Shown in pieces: positions 36,129-45,977 of a stretch of DNA of 64,000 bases. Origin of the DNA: an uncultured Bacteroidales bacterium (GTDB lineage Bacteria; Bacteroidota; Bacteroidia; Bacteroidales; F082); assembly GCA_937906455.1 (NCBI GenBank), contig CALCYT010000040.1, positions 1-64,000 of the forward strand. Reading direction: 5' to 3'. Both the position numbers and the translations under genes were made by a program. The notes below the pieces were generated by a model. It searched no databases, was not told the DNA's origin, and saw only the letters and a list, made by a program, of their open reading frames with translations. Within the stretch, counting starts at the first letter, position 1. The number at the start of each line of letters is the position of its first letter.

Positions 36129-39100
36129 ATGAAAAAAAGCAACTTTCTAAGATTAGTCATTTTGGCATTTTTGATGCCGGGCTTTACATTCACAATCATG
36201 GCTCAGGAGGTACGCACGTTCAGTTTCAACCATGAAGGCAAGAACGGCATCGAGCTTAGAGGACAGACAAGAGGTAATGTGGCACTCACGTACAACATTG
36301 ATGAGATGAGTCTCACATCCTTCTTTTACAACGGAGAAGAGATGCAGTCGGTGGGCATTGCCGACATCAGCCTGCCCAACGAGAAAGGCCTGCCCAATGT
36401 GCCGAGCTACAGCCGCACCATCGCCATCCCGCAAGGAGCACAAGCTGTACTCAACGTGAAGAGCTATGAACAGCAGGTTATCAAAAATGTCAATATTGAG
36501 CCGTCGTTGGGCATCCAAGATGAAAATTCGGAGCCTGACATGAACTTCACAAAAGACATGAAGGTGTATTCTGAAGACGCCTTCTACCCTGCCGACTTTG
36601 CGTCAATAAGCGCGCCATCGTCAATACGTGGGGTGGATGTCGTCAACGTGAGCATCAGCCCTGTGAGATTCAACCCCGTCACGAAAGAAGCCGTCGTTTA
36701 TCATAACATCGAGTTTGAAGTAGAATTCATTGGCGGCAACGGACATTTCGGTGACGACAGCTTCCGCTCGCCATATTTCGACCCTATCCTGGCACAAAAC
36801 ATCCTGAATTACAACTCATTGCCGGTCATCGACTATGAGGCGAGGATGCAACAGTGGTTGCGAGACGGTGCTGACGGTGCGGAATACCTCATCATCACGC
36901 CTAACAACGACGGATGGGCAGAGCCGGCACAGAGACTGAAAGAATATCGTATGAAACAAGGCATCATCACCGAGGTGTATCGTCTTGACGAGATACCGGC
37001 CACGACAACCACCATGATGAAGACATGGTTCCACAATGCCTATAACACCTGGACAATCAAGCCGGTGGCGGTGCTTCTGTTTGGCGACCACAACACTAAC
37101 ATGAGTCAGGGCATTCCTGCAGAGGAGGTTTATCACTCACCAAGTTACGGAAACTGCATCACCGACAACCAGTATTCTGATGTCACAGGCGACTATCTTC
37201 CTGAGATGATTTTCTCACGTCTGGTCGCCGCTGACGCCACGGAAGCCGCTATGCTCGCCGATAAGCAGATAGAGTACGAATATACCAATCCCAATATGGA
37301 TGCCAGCACATACAATGTGCCGATAACGGCTCTCGGATGGCAGACAGAGCGCTGGTTCCAGCTCTGTTCAGAGGTGGTGGGCGGCTATTTCCGCGCACAC
37401 GGCAAGAACCCTTACCGCGTCAACTGCATCTATCAAGGCACGCCGGGTTCTATATGGTCGTCAGCACAAAACACAACAGATGTGGTGTCGTATTTCGGAC
37501 CGTCTGGCACCAACTACATCCCGCAGACGCCCGACCAGCTTGGTGGTTTCAACGGTGGCACACCTGAGCAGATTGTCCAGGCCATCAACGCGGGCACCAT
37601 GCTCGTGCAGCATCGTGACCACGGTTTAGAGACAGGCTGGGGCGAGCCGGCTTTCCGTAACACACACGTGGCACAGCTTACCAACGTGGGTAAAATGACA
37701 TTCGTGTTCTCCATCAACTGCGAGACAGGTATGTTTAACCTCTCTTCGGGACCTTGTTTCGCCGAGGCTTTCATACGCCGCACTTACAACGGACAAAACG
37801 CCGGTGCCGTGGGTCTCATCTGCCCGACGCATGTGTCGTACTCTTTTGTCAACGACGCCCTTGTGTGGGGTATCTATGACCATTTCCAGCCGGAGTTTAT
37901 GCCCACTTTCGGGCCTTACGCTCCTAACGAAGGCAACTGGCTGCCGGCTTTCGGCCTCGTGGCAGGAAAACACTTCCTATCAACGACATCATGGCCATAT
38001 AATACCGACAACAAATATATCACATATCAGATGTTCACCGCACACTGCGACGCTTTCCTCCGTCTCTACAGCGAGGTGCCGCAGACTATGACGGTACAGC
38101 ATCAAAACGTGCAACTCGCAGGCCTGCAGACATTCCAAATCACTGCGCCGGAAGGAGCCACGATAGCTCTTACAAAAGGTGAAGGCGAGAATCTTGAGAT
38201 AGTGGCCGTGGCAGAAGCTACCGGTAGCATCCAAAGCATAGAAATAGCCTCACAAGTGCCTCCAACAGTACTAAAACTCACCGTGACGGGTCAAAATTAC
38301 CTGCGCTATGAAGCTGATATTGACGTCATCCCCGCTGACGGACCATATATCATAATCAACGACTATGCCCTCAGCAACGAGGCGACACAACTCAACTTCG
38401 GTGACAACTCGGGACTTAGCATCCAGCTTAAGAACGTGGGTAACGCCCAAGCACCGGCCGGCTCGATGACACTCACATCAGAATCAGAATATGTGACAAT
38501 AACAAACGGCTCTGTCGAGTTCAATGCCATAGGCTCTGAAAACACCATCGATTTGTCAGACGCCTTCAGCTTCACCGTATCTGATCAGGTGCCTAACAAG
38601 ACAAATATCGAGTTTGTGGTGACAATTACCAGTGGCTCAGACACTTACGAAAATCATATCATTTTGAAGGCCTACGCTCCCGTCTTCGAGATAGGTAATG
38701 TTACAGTCATAGAGCTTACCGGCAATGGCAACGGACGCCTCGACCCTGGCGAGATGGCAAGACTCAGGTTCCCTGTAATGAACAAAGGCAACGCAGCCTC
38801 ATGGGAGACCTACGTGTCATTGGAAATCAACAACCCGTTCATGGAGATTACCAGCGAGCCAACGCTTACCATCAACAGCATCGGAGTCAATTCGTCGGCG
38901 AGTATCGAGTATGATATATATGTTGGCGGAGCGCCATCAGGATTTCTGGCCGAATATGCTTTATACGCAGAATCAGGCGTTTACACGGCCTCAAGAGATT
39001 ACACATCTAAAATCGGCCTCAATGTCGAAGACTTCGAGTTGGGCGTGTTGGACGCCTCGATGTGGACCAACGACATGAATTATCCTTGGACGTTTGTGAC

Positions 39101-40214
39101 TGACGACCCATACGAAGGCAACTATTGCATCAAGTCGGGACAAATAAACCACAACCAGGAGACATCAGTCACCATGTCATACGAAGCCGGCGCGGCCGAC
39201 TCTATAGCATTCTATTACAAGGTGTCGTCAGAATCTAATTACGACAAATTGTATTTCTATATCGACGGTCAGGAAAAGAACAACTGGTCGGGAAACATTG
39301 GGTGGACAAGAGCACAATACGCTGTGACAGCCGGCACTCATACCTTCATGTGGAAATATAAGAAAGACACCAGCGTATCAAGCGGCAGCGACTGCGCATG
39401 GATTGACTTTGTGATACTTCCTGTTGACATGAACCTCAGCGTCAGCGCGGGTGTTGATATCAATATATGCGCCGATGAAAACGCACAACTCAACGGTTTC
39501 GCCGCTAACCAGACATCTATGGAATGGTCAACCGACGGAGACGGCACTTTCGACGATGTTACCATCATCAACGCGGTCTATACACCTGGCAGTCAAGACA
39601 TTGCAAACGGTGCGGTGACTCTCACCCTGACAGCTTATCAAGACACCGAGATGTTGTCAGACAATATGGTGGTCACCTTCATCGAAGAGCCTGTCGTTGC
39701 AGGCGAGACCGAATATCTGCAGTTTGATGTCGAGGCATTTGAAATCGGACTTGAGATTGACAACTTGGGTAGATTCATCGGCTGGAGTACCTCGGGAACA
39801 GGCTCATTCAGCAATAGTCACAATCTGACGACGATGTATCATCCGACAGACGACGATTTTGAGGCTGTTGACATCGTTCTCACAGCCACCTATACAGGAT
39901 GCGGTTACAAGACATACGAGCAAAATGTCGATGTGCACTTCTCACATCTCGATGTCAACACTCCTGATGCCACTACCGTCAGCATTCATCCTAATCCGAC
40001 AAAAGACATCATCAATGTTGTTGTCAACAATATCTCATCAGATGCCTATATGACGATTTATAACGCTGTGGGTCAGGTGGTTTACACTTCACAAGAGAGC
40101 TGTGACAACGGTTTGAATATCACAATCGACCTCAACGGACTTTCAACGGGAACCTACATCCTTCAAGTGAGATGTGATGAGGGTTTATGGACTAAAAAGA
40201 TTGTTAAGAGATAA
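36129..40214 (+). CDS. C25-family (gingipain-type) cysteine protease exported by T9SS
   Basis: This large secreted protein (1361 residues) has a signal peptide (ending TIMAQ), a propeptide region, and a C25 peptidase core with catalytic His498 (QHRDHGLETGWG) and Cys531 (SINCETGMFN). Beta-sandwich domains follow: a segment with DPYEGNYCIKSG near 990, then an Ig/PKD-like stretch (SMEWSTDGDGTF). The C-terminal type A sorting domain (about 1285-1361; VSIHPNPTKDIINVVV and GTYILQV) directs T9SS export and surface attachment. Substrate specificity is not predictable from the sequence. It lies directly after rnfA and is a paralogue of the gene at 42480. Confidence 0.93.
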   Translation: MKKSNFLRLVILAFLMPGFTFTIMAQEVRTFSFNHEGKNGIELRGQTRGNVALTYNIDEMSLTSFFYNGEEMQSVGIADISLPNEKGLPNVPSYSRTIAIPQGAQAVLNVKSYEQQVIKNVNIEPSLGIQDENSEPDMNFTKDMKVYSEDAFYPADFASISAPSSIRGVDVVNVSISPVRFNPVTKEAVVYHNIEFEVEFIGGNGHFGDDSFRSPYFDPILAQNILNYNSLPVIDYEARMQQWLRDGADGAEYLIITPNNDGWAEPAQRLKEYRMKQGIITEVYRLDEIPATTTTMMKTWFHNAYNTWTIKPVAVLLFGDHNTNMSQGIPAEEVYHSPSYGNCITDNQYSDVTGDYLPEMIFSRLVAADATEAAMLADKQIEYEYTNPNMDASTYNVPITALGWQTERWFQLCSEVVGGYFRAHGKNPYRVNCIYQGTPGSIWSSAQNTTDVVSYFGPSGTNYIPQTPDQLGGFNGGTPEQIVQAINAGTMLVQHRDHGLETGWGEPAFRNTHVAQLTNVGKMTFVFSINCETGMFNLSSGPCFAEAFIRRTYNGQNAGAVGLICPTHVSYSFVNDALVWGIYDHFQPEFMPTFGPYAPNEGNWLPAFGLVAGKHFLSTTSWPYNTDNKYITYQMFTAHCDAFLRLYSEVPQTMTVQHQNVQLAGLQTFQITAPEGATIALTKGEGENLEIVAVAEATGSIQSIEIASQVPPTVLKLTVTGQNYLRYEADIDVIPADGPYIIINDYALSNEATQLNFGDNSGLSIQLKNVGNAQAPAGSMTLTSESEYVTITNGSVEFNAIGSENTIDLSDAFSFTVSDQVPNKTNIEFVVTITSGSDTYENHIILKAYAPVFEIGNVTVIELTGNGNGRLDPGEMARLRFPVMNKGNAASWETYVSLEINNPFMEITSEPTLTINSIGVNSSASIEYDIYVGGAPSGFLAEYALYAESGVYTASRDYTSKIGLNVEDFELGVLDASMWTNDMNYPWTFVTDDPYEGNYCIKSGQINHNQETSVTMSYEAGAADSIAFYYKVSSESNYDKLYFYIDGQEKNNWSGNIGWTRAQYAVTAGTHTFMWKYKKDTSVSSGSDCAWIDFVILPVDMNLSVSAGVDINICADENAQLNGFAANQTSMEWSTDGDGTFDDVTIINAVYTPGSQDIANGAVTLTLTAYQDTEMLSDNMVVTFIEEPVVAGETEYLQFDVEAFEIGLEIDNLGRFIGWSTSGTGSFSNSHNLTTMYHPTDDDFEAVDIVLTATYTGCGYKTYEQNVDVHFSHLDVNTPDATTVSIHPNPTKDIINVVVNNISSDAYMTIYNAVGQVVYTSQESCDNGLNITIDLNGLSTGTYILQVRCDEGLWTKKIVKR

Positions 40215-40226
40215 CATTTTTTGACA

Positions 40227-42464
40227 ATGGAAGGAATACCGGCATTATTCTCCGACTTGGCGCTGATACTCATCACGGCGGGTGTCACCACGGTGATATT
40301 CAAGTGGTTGAAGCAGCCATTGGTATTAGGATATATCGTGGCCGGATTCCTCATCGGACCTCATTTCACGTATTTCCCGGTCATCAACGACACTAACAGC
40401 GTTGAGACGTGGAGCGAAATAGGAATGGTGTTCCTTCTGTTTGCCATAGGCTTGGAGTTTTCCTTCAAGAAACTGAAAAAGGTGGGCGGCCCTGGCGCTA
40501 TCATGGTGCTGACAGAGCTTATCATAATGTTCACCACAGGCTTTTTTGTGGGAAAACTCTTCGGATGGCAAAAGATGAACTGCATCTTCCTCGGATGTAT
40601 GCTGTCCATCTCCTCCACCAGCATCATCGTCAAGGCTTTTGACGACTTGAAGCTGAAAAATGAGAAATTCACCACTCATGTCATCGGGGCTTTAGTGGTG
40701 GAAGACCTCGTGGCCGTCATACTTATGGTAATATTGTCCACATTGTCGGTTGGCAATACCTTTGACGGTGGAGAGTTAGTTCTGAGCATGGTTAAACTGA
40801 TGTTTTTCCTGATCATATGGTTCGTCTTCGGCATCTATCTCATCCCGTCGTTCCTCCGTCTGATACGAAAATTCATGACTGAAGAGACGCTTGTCATCAT
40901 AGCGATAGGCTTGTGTTTCATGATGGTGATGCTCGCCAACTATGCCGGATTCTCCTCGGCTCTCGGCGCCTTCGTGATGGGCTCCATCCTTGCCGAGACG
41001 CTGGAAGCCGACATCATCCACAAACTTATCACCCCGATAAAAAACCTCTTCGCCGCCATATTCTTCGTCTCCGTCGGAATGATGGTTGACCCGAAAATCC
41101 TTTTAGAATATACATGGCCGGTTGTCATCATCGCACTTACCGTGATGGTTTTCAAGACGTTAAGTGCCACGGCGGGAATGCTTATCTCAGGAAGGGACAT
41201 CCATACCTCGCTGAAGGCAGGCTTCTGCTTCTGTCAGATAGGCGAGTTCTCATTCATCATCGCATCGCTTGGATTGAGTTTCAAAGTCATTGACGAATAC
41301 CTCTACCCTATCATCGTCACCGTCTCGATAATCACAACGTTTTTCACACCTTATATAATACGTCTCGCCGACCCCTTATATAACTGGCTCAACCCACGCA
41401 TCCCTGAGAAATGGAAGCAGGCCATGACAAATTATTCCGAAGGGTTTAAGGTCAACGATAACACCACCTTGACATTCAGGACTTTTGTCATCAACCAGTT
41501 TAAGAACATGCTCATCTACGGCTGCATCATCTTAGCTCTTGCCCTGATATGCTTCTCGGCGATAGGTCCGTTCATTGTCAATCACATACATGGCATCTGG
41601 GGCGGACTGATATCCATCGCGGTGACGTTGGCGGTGTTGTCGCCTTTCATCTGGGCGATGGCGTTCAAATACAAAATCTCACTGACAAATTCCCGCCTGA
41701 TAACGAAAAATATCTTTGAACGTCATGTGATTGCCATCATTTTTGTTTTGAGATATATCATCGCAATCACCATAATAACCTACGTAATCAGGCATTTTTT
41801 AAGTCTCAGTTTCTTTGCCGCCCTCGGAATAGCCGTCGGCGTATCCATAATTCTCGCCTTGTCGAACGGCATCATGAAGTTTTATGAGAAATTGGAGAAA
41901 GACTTCATGGAGAATCTCAACAAACGTCAGAAACAGGCGTCGTTTATCGTTCCGGAAGTGCTTCAGCAGAACTTCCATCTTGAAAAAGTCGTGGTCAGTC
42001 CCTTAAGCCATATCGTCGGCAAACAGCTGAAAGACACCGCTTTCCGTCGAGATTATAAGGTGAGCGTGGTGTGTATCGAGCGTGGAAAGAACATCTATGA
42101 TCTGCCCGATAAAGACATGGCGTTTTATCCCTACGACATCGTGACACTGGTTGGAGACGACGAAAACATCAACAAACTACGGCCGATAATCGAAGTGGAA
42201 GACTCCGAGTTGATAAGAGAACGACAAGAACACGACATGAGTCTGCATTCGGTCAAGTTGTCAGAACAAAGCTCGATATGCCATGTCTCGCTGCTCAACT
42301 CGATGTTCAAAGAGAAATACAACGCAATGGTCATTGCCATACAAAGAGACAATGATTATATCCTAAGTCCTTCGGCATCAACGATTTTCAACTGCAATGA
42401 TGTCGTTTGGTTCGTCAGCTCTGCTGAAGCCGCTAAAATGATTATTCAAAAAGAAGGTATATAA
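40227..42464 (+). CDS. CPA2-family monovalent cation:proton antiporter with a RCK-C (TrkA-C) domain
   Basis: This 745-residue membrane protein has a Na_H_Exchanger core of about 12 helices (LVLGYIVAGFLIGPHF, SEIGMVFLLFAIGLEFSF, LVVEDLVAVILMVIL with the ion-site Asp, GEFSFIIASLGLS). A further membrane block (about 420-560) and a cytoplasmic TrkA-C-like domain (about 590-665; VGKQLKDTAFRRDYKVSVVCI) follow, then a second short regulatory segment. The extended KefB-like form is common in Bacteroidetes. I took ATG 40227; TTG 40221 is in frame. Its place between two sodium-pump operons fits Na+ or K+ cycling. Confidence 0.9.
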   Translation: MEGIPALFSDLALILITAGVTTVIFKWLKQPLVLGYIVAGFLIGPHFTYFPVINDTNSVETWSEIGMVFLLFAIGLEFSFKKLKKVGGPGAIMVLTELIIMFTTGFFVGKLFGWQKMNCIFLGCMLSISSTSIIVKAFDDLKLKNEKFTTHVIGALVVEDLVAVILMVILSTLSVGNTFDGGELVLSMVKLMFFLIIWFVFGIYLIPSFLRLIRKFMTEETLVIIAIGLCFMMVMLANYAGFSSALGAFVMGSILAETLEADIIHKLITPIKNLFAAIFFVSVGMMVDPKILLEYTWPVVIIALTVMVFKTLSATAGMLISGRDIHTSLKAGFCFCQIGEFSFIIASLGLSFKVIDEYLYPIIVTVSIITTFFTPYIIRLADPLYNWLNPRIPEKWKQAMTNYSEGFKVNDNTTLTFRTFVINQFKNMLIYGCIILALALICFSAIGPFIVNHIHGIWGGLISIAVTLAVLSPFIWAMAFKYKISLTNSRLITKNIFERHVIAIIFVLRYIIAITIITYVIRHFLSLSFFAALGIAVGVSIILALSNGIMKFYEKLEKDFMENLNKRQKQASFIVPEVLQQNFHLEKVVVSPLSHIVGKQLKDTAFRRDYKVSVVCIERGKNIYDLPDKDMAFYPYDIVTLVGDDENINKLRPIIEVEDSELIRERQEHDMSLHSVKLSEQSSICHVSLLNSMFKEKYNAMVIAIQRDNDYILSPSASTIFNCNDVVWFVSSAEAAKMIIQKEGI

Positions 42465-42479
42465 AAAACAATTGATGCA

Positions 42480-45400
42480 ATGAAAAAATCACAGACATTC
42501 CTCAAAATAATGATGTCATTGGTCATGATGATGTCGGCATTAACGGCATTTTGCCAGACGTTGGAAGTCGTCAACAGCACGAAATCTAACCTTGAGTTAA
42601 GTCTTCGCATCGACAAATACAGTCTTGAGGACAGTTATCAGGACGGTGTTGAGGGACAATCCATTGTGTTAAGCGGCATTTTCCTTCCCAACGTCGCCGG
42701 AACGCCTGATTTACCTGTCGTTTCGCGTTATGTGGCGATACCACGAGGTGCCAATGTGTCGGTGAACGTCATAAACAAAGTCACAGAGACGCTCTATGAC
42801 ATCGACCTCATGCCGGCTCCCGCGCTGCCGTTGGACAACAACGACACCCCTATGCAATATATCCGCGATGAGCAGATTTATTCAACTGACGCCTTCTATC
42901 CTGCAGAGCCTATAATCACCTCTAAGCCATTGAAAATCAGAGATGTTGATGTCGTCATCATCAGCGTGACGCCATTCCAATACAATCCGGTCAGCAAAGA
43001 GCTTGTCGTCACGAAAGAGCTTGACCTCGAAGTCGAGTTTGAGGGAGGCAACGGTGTTTTCGGTGGTGATCCACGTTATCGCAGTGCTGCATGGGACCAC
43101 ATCATCCGTGATATGGTCATCAACGAGAGCATCTTGCCTGATGCTGATTATCAAAGCATTATAAAAGATGCGGCACAACATCGTGATACAGGATGCGAAT
43201 ATCTCATCATCACGCCCGACAACCCTGAGTTCATCCAGCTCGCCGACAGCATCAAGCTGTTCAGAAACCAACAAGGCATACTCACTGATGTGGTGACGGT
43301 GTCGGAATGCGGCGGCAACGACCAGACAGCCATCCGCAGCTATATTCAGAATGCCTACAACAACTGGGACATCCCTGTCTCGGCGGTGCTTTTGCTTGGC
43401 GACCATAACACCGACGGCACGCTGGGCATAGTCTCATATACGATGAACAACCATCCTGGCGGCGAAGGCTATAACCCTTATATCTCCGACAACAGATACG
43501 CTGACGTCAATGGAGATCATCTTCCGGAAGTAATCATGGGACGCATCACCGGACGCAATTACGAGGAGATGTATCACATGATTAACAAGGACTTACAGTT
43601 TGAGCGTCATCCTTCCACCAATGCGCGTTTCTATAACAGGCCTATAACAGCGATGGGATTCCAGCTCGAAAGATGGTTCCAGCTATGCTCTGAGGTGGTT
43701 AACGGTTTCTGGGAATATGGGTTGGGAAAACAACCTGTGCGAGTCAACGCCATTTATCAAGGAACGCCGGGCAGCAGCTGGTCGTCGGCACAAAAAACCA
43801 ACACTATCGTCAACTACTTCGGCCCCAACGGTTTAGGCTATATACCTCAGACGATGTCGCATCTCACCGAATGGAATGGCACCGGCAATCAAATCAATGA
43901 GGCGATAAATGCAGGCGCATTCATATTGCAGCACCGCGACCATGGTGCCGAGGAGCTGTGGGGCGAGCCGTCATACAGCATCGGCTATATCAACCGCCTC
44001 GTCAACCCCGACCTCACTTTTGTGATGTCGAACAACTGCCTGACCGGTCGATTCAACTACGGCGGTGTCAACGGCGCATGCTTCGCCGAGGCGTTCCATC
44101 GTCATCAGTACGGCGCGTTGGGCATCATAGCAGCCACACAGGTGTCTTATTCTTTCGTCAACGACGTGTATGTCTGGGGTGCTTACGACAATATGTGGCC
44201 TGATTTCATGCCTAACTTCGGCACCCAACACCCGACGGATTTCATACTGCCGGCCTATGCCAACGCCTCGGGAAAATTTTTCCTGCAACAGTCAAACTGG
44301 ACTGACGACTATTGTAAAGAGATAACATATTACCTCTTCCACCATCATGGTGACGTATATATGAATCTTTATACCGAAATGCCGCAAGACCTTGATGTTA
44401 CTCTTATTCCAGTCATCGTGGAAGGGTCAGCGCAATTCGAGATAACAGCCACGGCTGATGCCACTATATGCCTCTCAAACGGCAATGAGATAATAGGTCT
44501 TGCCACGGCGACAGGTCTGCCGCAAATAATGGAGATAACACCACAAAGCCTTGGAAATGGGGTGCTTCTGACGGTGACAAAACAAAATTATTATAGATAT
44601 ACACGCAATATCGCCGTAATACCTGATGAAGGTCCTTACCTCATTTTCAGTAACTGTGAGTTAAATGACCAAAATAATAACAACCAGCTCGATTTCAACG
44701 AAGAGGCTACTTTGAATGTCGCGATTCATAACGTTGGCTTTGAAAGCATCGAAAATGTTGATGTCGAATTGACATCAGAATCGCCATACGTTATAATCAA
44801 TTCAAATACAACGACATACGACTTACTCGAAGCCAATCAGATTGTAAATAAAGAGAACGCTTTCTCCATAAAATTGACTGATGATGTCCCGGACCAGACA
44901 AAAATAAGGTTCCATCTTTCGATGAACAGCGAAAATCGTTCATATTCCGACGATTTCGTCCTTATTGCCAATGCCCCTGATTTTTGTGTCACTAATCTCT
45001 GCATAAAAGACGCTGACAACAACATAACAAACAGGTTATATAAGGGCGAGTCGGGTTATTTGACTTATACTATTAAAAATCAAGGACATAGCCTGAGTAA
45101 TAGCATCAACAACAACCTTAATATAGAGGCTCCTGTCATAACGTATCAGGAACAAGACATCACCATCGATGGCCTGGCTGCCAACGACAGCACATATGTC
45201 ACTTTTGTGGTAACGGTGCTTGACAACTCGCCGTCAGGTGCCATCCTCGATGGAATCATGACAACAAGCTCTAACGGCTATCAAAACGTTTATCAATCGG
45301 AGATTATGCTCGGAAATTGCACAGAAGACTTTGAGGATGAAGACTTTAACTCTGATTTTACTTGGAATTTATCAAGTCCGGTGCAATGGTTTAGAGACGA

Positions 45401-45977
45401 CAACGACCCATACGAGGGCAATTATTGTTTCACCGGACTTTCGTCATCTACAGGAAGTACCTCCAAATTCGCGTTCTCAGCTGTTACTGAGATTAACGAC
45501 ATGGTTTCTTTCTATTACAAAGGTTCCGCCAATGACTCCGATGAATTCAAGTTCACATTGGACACTGAGTCCTTTATGCTGAACGGCGACGAATGGCAAT
45601 ATTTTGAAATGCCGTTAAATGCAGGCACTCATCTCTTTAAATGGTCATTCGTAAGAAAGAGTCATGCTGATGAAGGATCGGCATCAATCGACTTCATAAA
45701 TATGCCGCCGACACACATCGAGTTCCTTGATGTTTCTGAAGTATCTGATGACATCCGAAATGTCACGGTGTATCCGAATCCAGGTAAAAACGAGTTGAAT
45801 GTCGTCGTTTCAGATTATAATTTCGCAAAATTGCAAATATTTGATTTTCAAGGCAGAATGATTATTGAAAAGGAAATCAACGATATTATCACCACGATAA
45901 ATACTGAGAATCTCGCAACAGGATTGTATTTCTGGAAAGTGGGCAACGAAACGGGGAAATGGATAAAATCAAAATAA
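42480..45977 (+). CDS. Second C25-family (gingipain-type) cysteine protease exported by T9SS
   Basis: This 1165-residue paralogue of the protease at 36129 has the same layout: signal peptide (ending TAFCQ), propeptide, and C25 core with His488 (QHRDHGAEELWG) and Cys520 (MSNNCLTGRF). Beta-sandwich regions include DPYEGNYCFTG, which aligns with the same motif in the first copy. The C-terminal sorting domain is VTVYPNPGKNELNVVV with GLYFWKV. It lacks the Ig/PKD-like segment of the larger protein. The last 19 nt overlap nqrA, so its translation may be tied to the Nqr operon. Confidence 0.92.
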   Translation: MKKSQTFLKIMMSLVMMMSALTAFCQTLEVVNSTKSNLELSLRIDKYSLEDSYQDGVEGQSIVLSGIFLPNVAGTPDLPVVSRYVAIPRGANVSVNVINKVTETLYDIDLMPAPALPLDNNDTPMQYIRDEQIYSTDAFYPAEPIITSKPLKIRDVDVVIISVTPFQYNPVSKELVVTKELDLEVEFEGGNGVFGGDPRYRSAAWDHIIRDMVINESILPDADYQSIIKDAAQHRDTGCEYLIITPDNPEFIQLADSIKLFRNQQGILTDVVTVSECGGNDQTAIRSYIQNAYNNWDIPVSAVLLLGDHNTDGTLGIVSYTMNNHPGGEGYNPYISDNRYADVNGDHLPEVIMGRITGRNYEEMYHMINKDLQFERHPSTNARFYNRPITAMGFQLERWFQLCSEVVNGFWEYGLGKQPVRVNAIYQGTPGSSWSSAQKTNTIVNYFGPNGLGYIPQTMSHLTEWNGTGNQINEAINAGAFILQHRDHGAEELWGEPSYSIGYINRLVNPDLTFVMSNNCLTGRFNYGGVNGACFAEAFHRHQYGALGIIAATQVSYSFVNDVYVWGAYDNMWPDFMPNFGTQHPTDFILPAYANASGKFFLQQSNWTDDYCKEITYYLFHHHGDVYMNLYTEMPQDLDVTLIPVIVEGSAQFEITATADATICLSNGNEIIGLATATGLPQIMEITPQSLGNGVLLTVTKQNYYRYTRNIAVIPDEGPYLIFSNCELNDQNNNNQLDFNEEATLNVAIHNVGFESIENVDVELTSESPYVIINSNTTTYDLLEANQIVNKENAFSIKLTDDVPDQTKIRFHLSMNSENRSYSDDFVLIANAPDFCVTNLCIKDADNNITNRLYKGESGYLTYTIKNQGHSLSNSINNNLNIEAPVITYQEQDITIDGLAANDSTYVTFVVTVLDNSPSGAILDGIMTTSSNGYQNVYQSEIMLGNCTEDFEDEDFNSDFTWNLSSPVQWFRDDNDPYEGNYCFTGLSSSTGSTSKFAFSAVTEINDMVSFYYKGSANDSDEFKFTLDTESFMLNGDEWQYFEMPLNAGTHLFKWSFVRKSHADEGSASIDFINMPPTHIEFLDVSEVSDDIRNVTVYPNPGKNELNVVVSDYNFAKLQIFDFQGRMIIEKEINDIITTINTENLATGLYFWKVGNETGKWIKSK

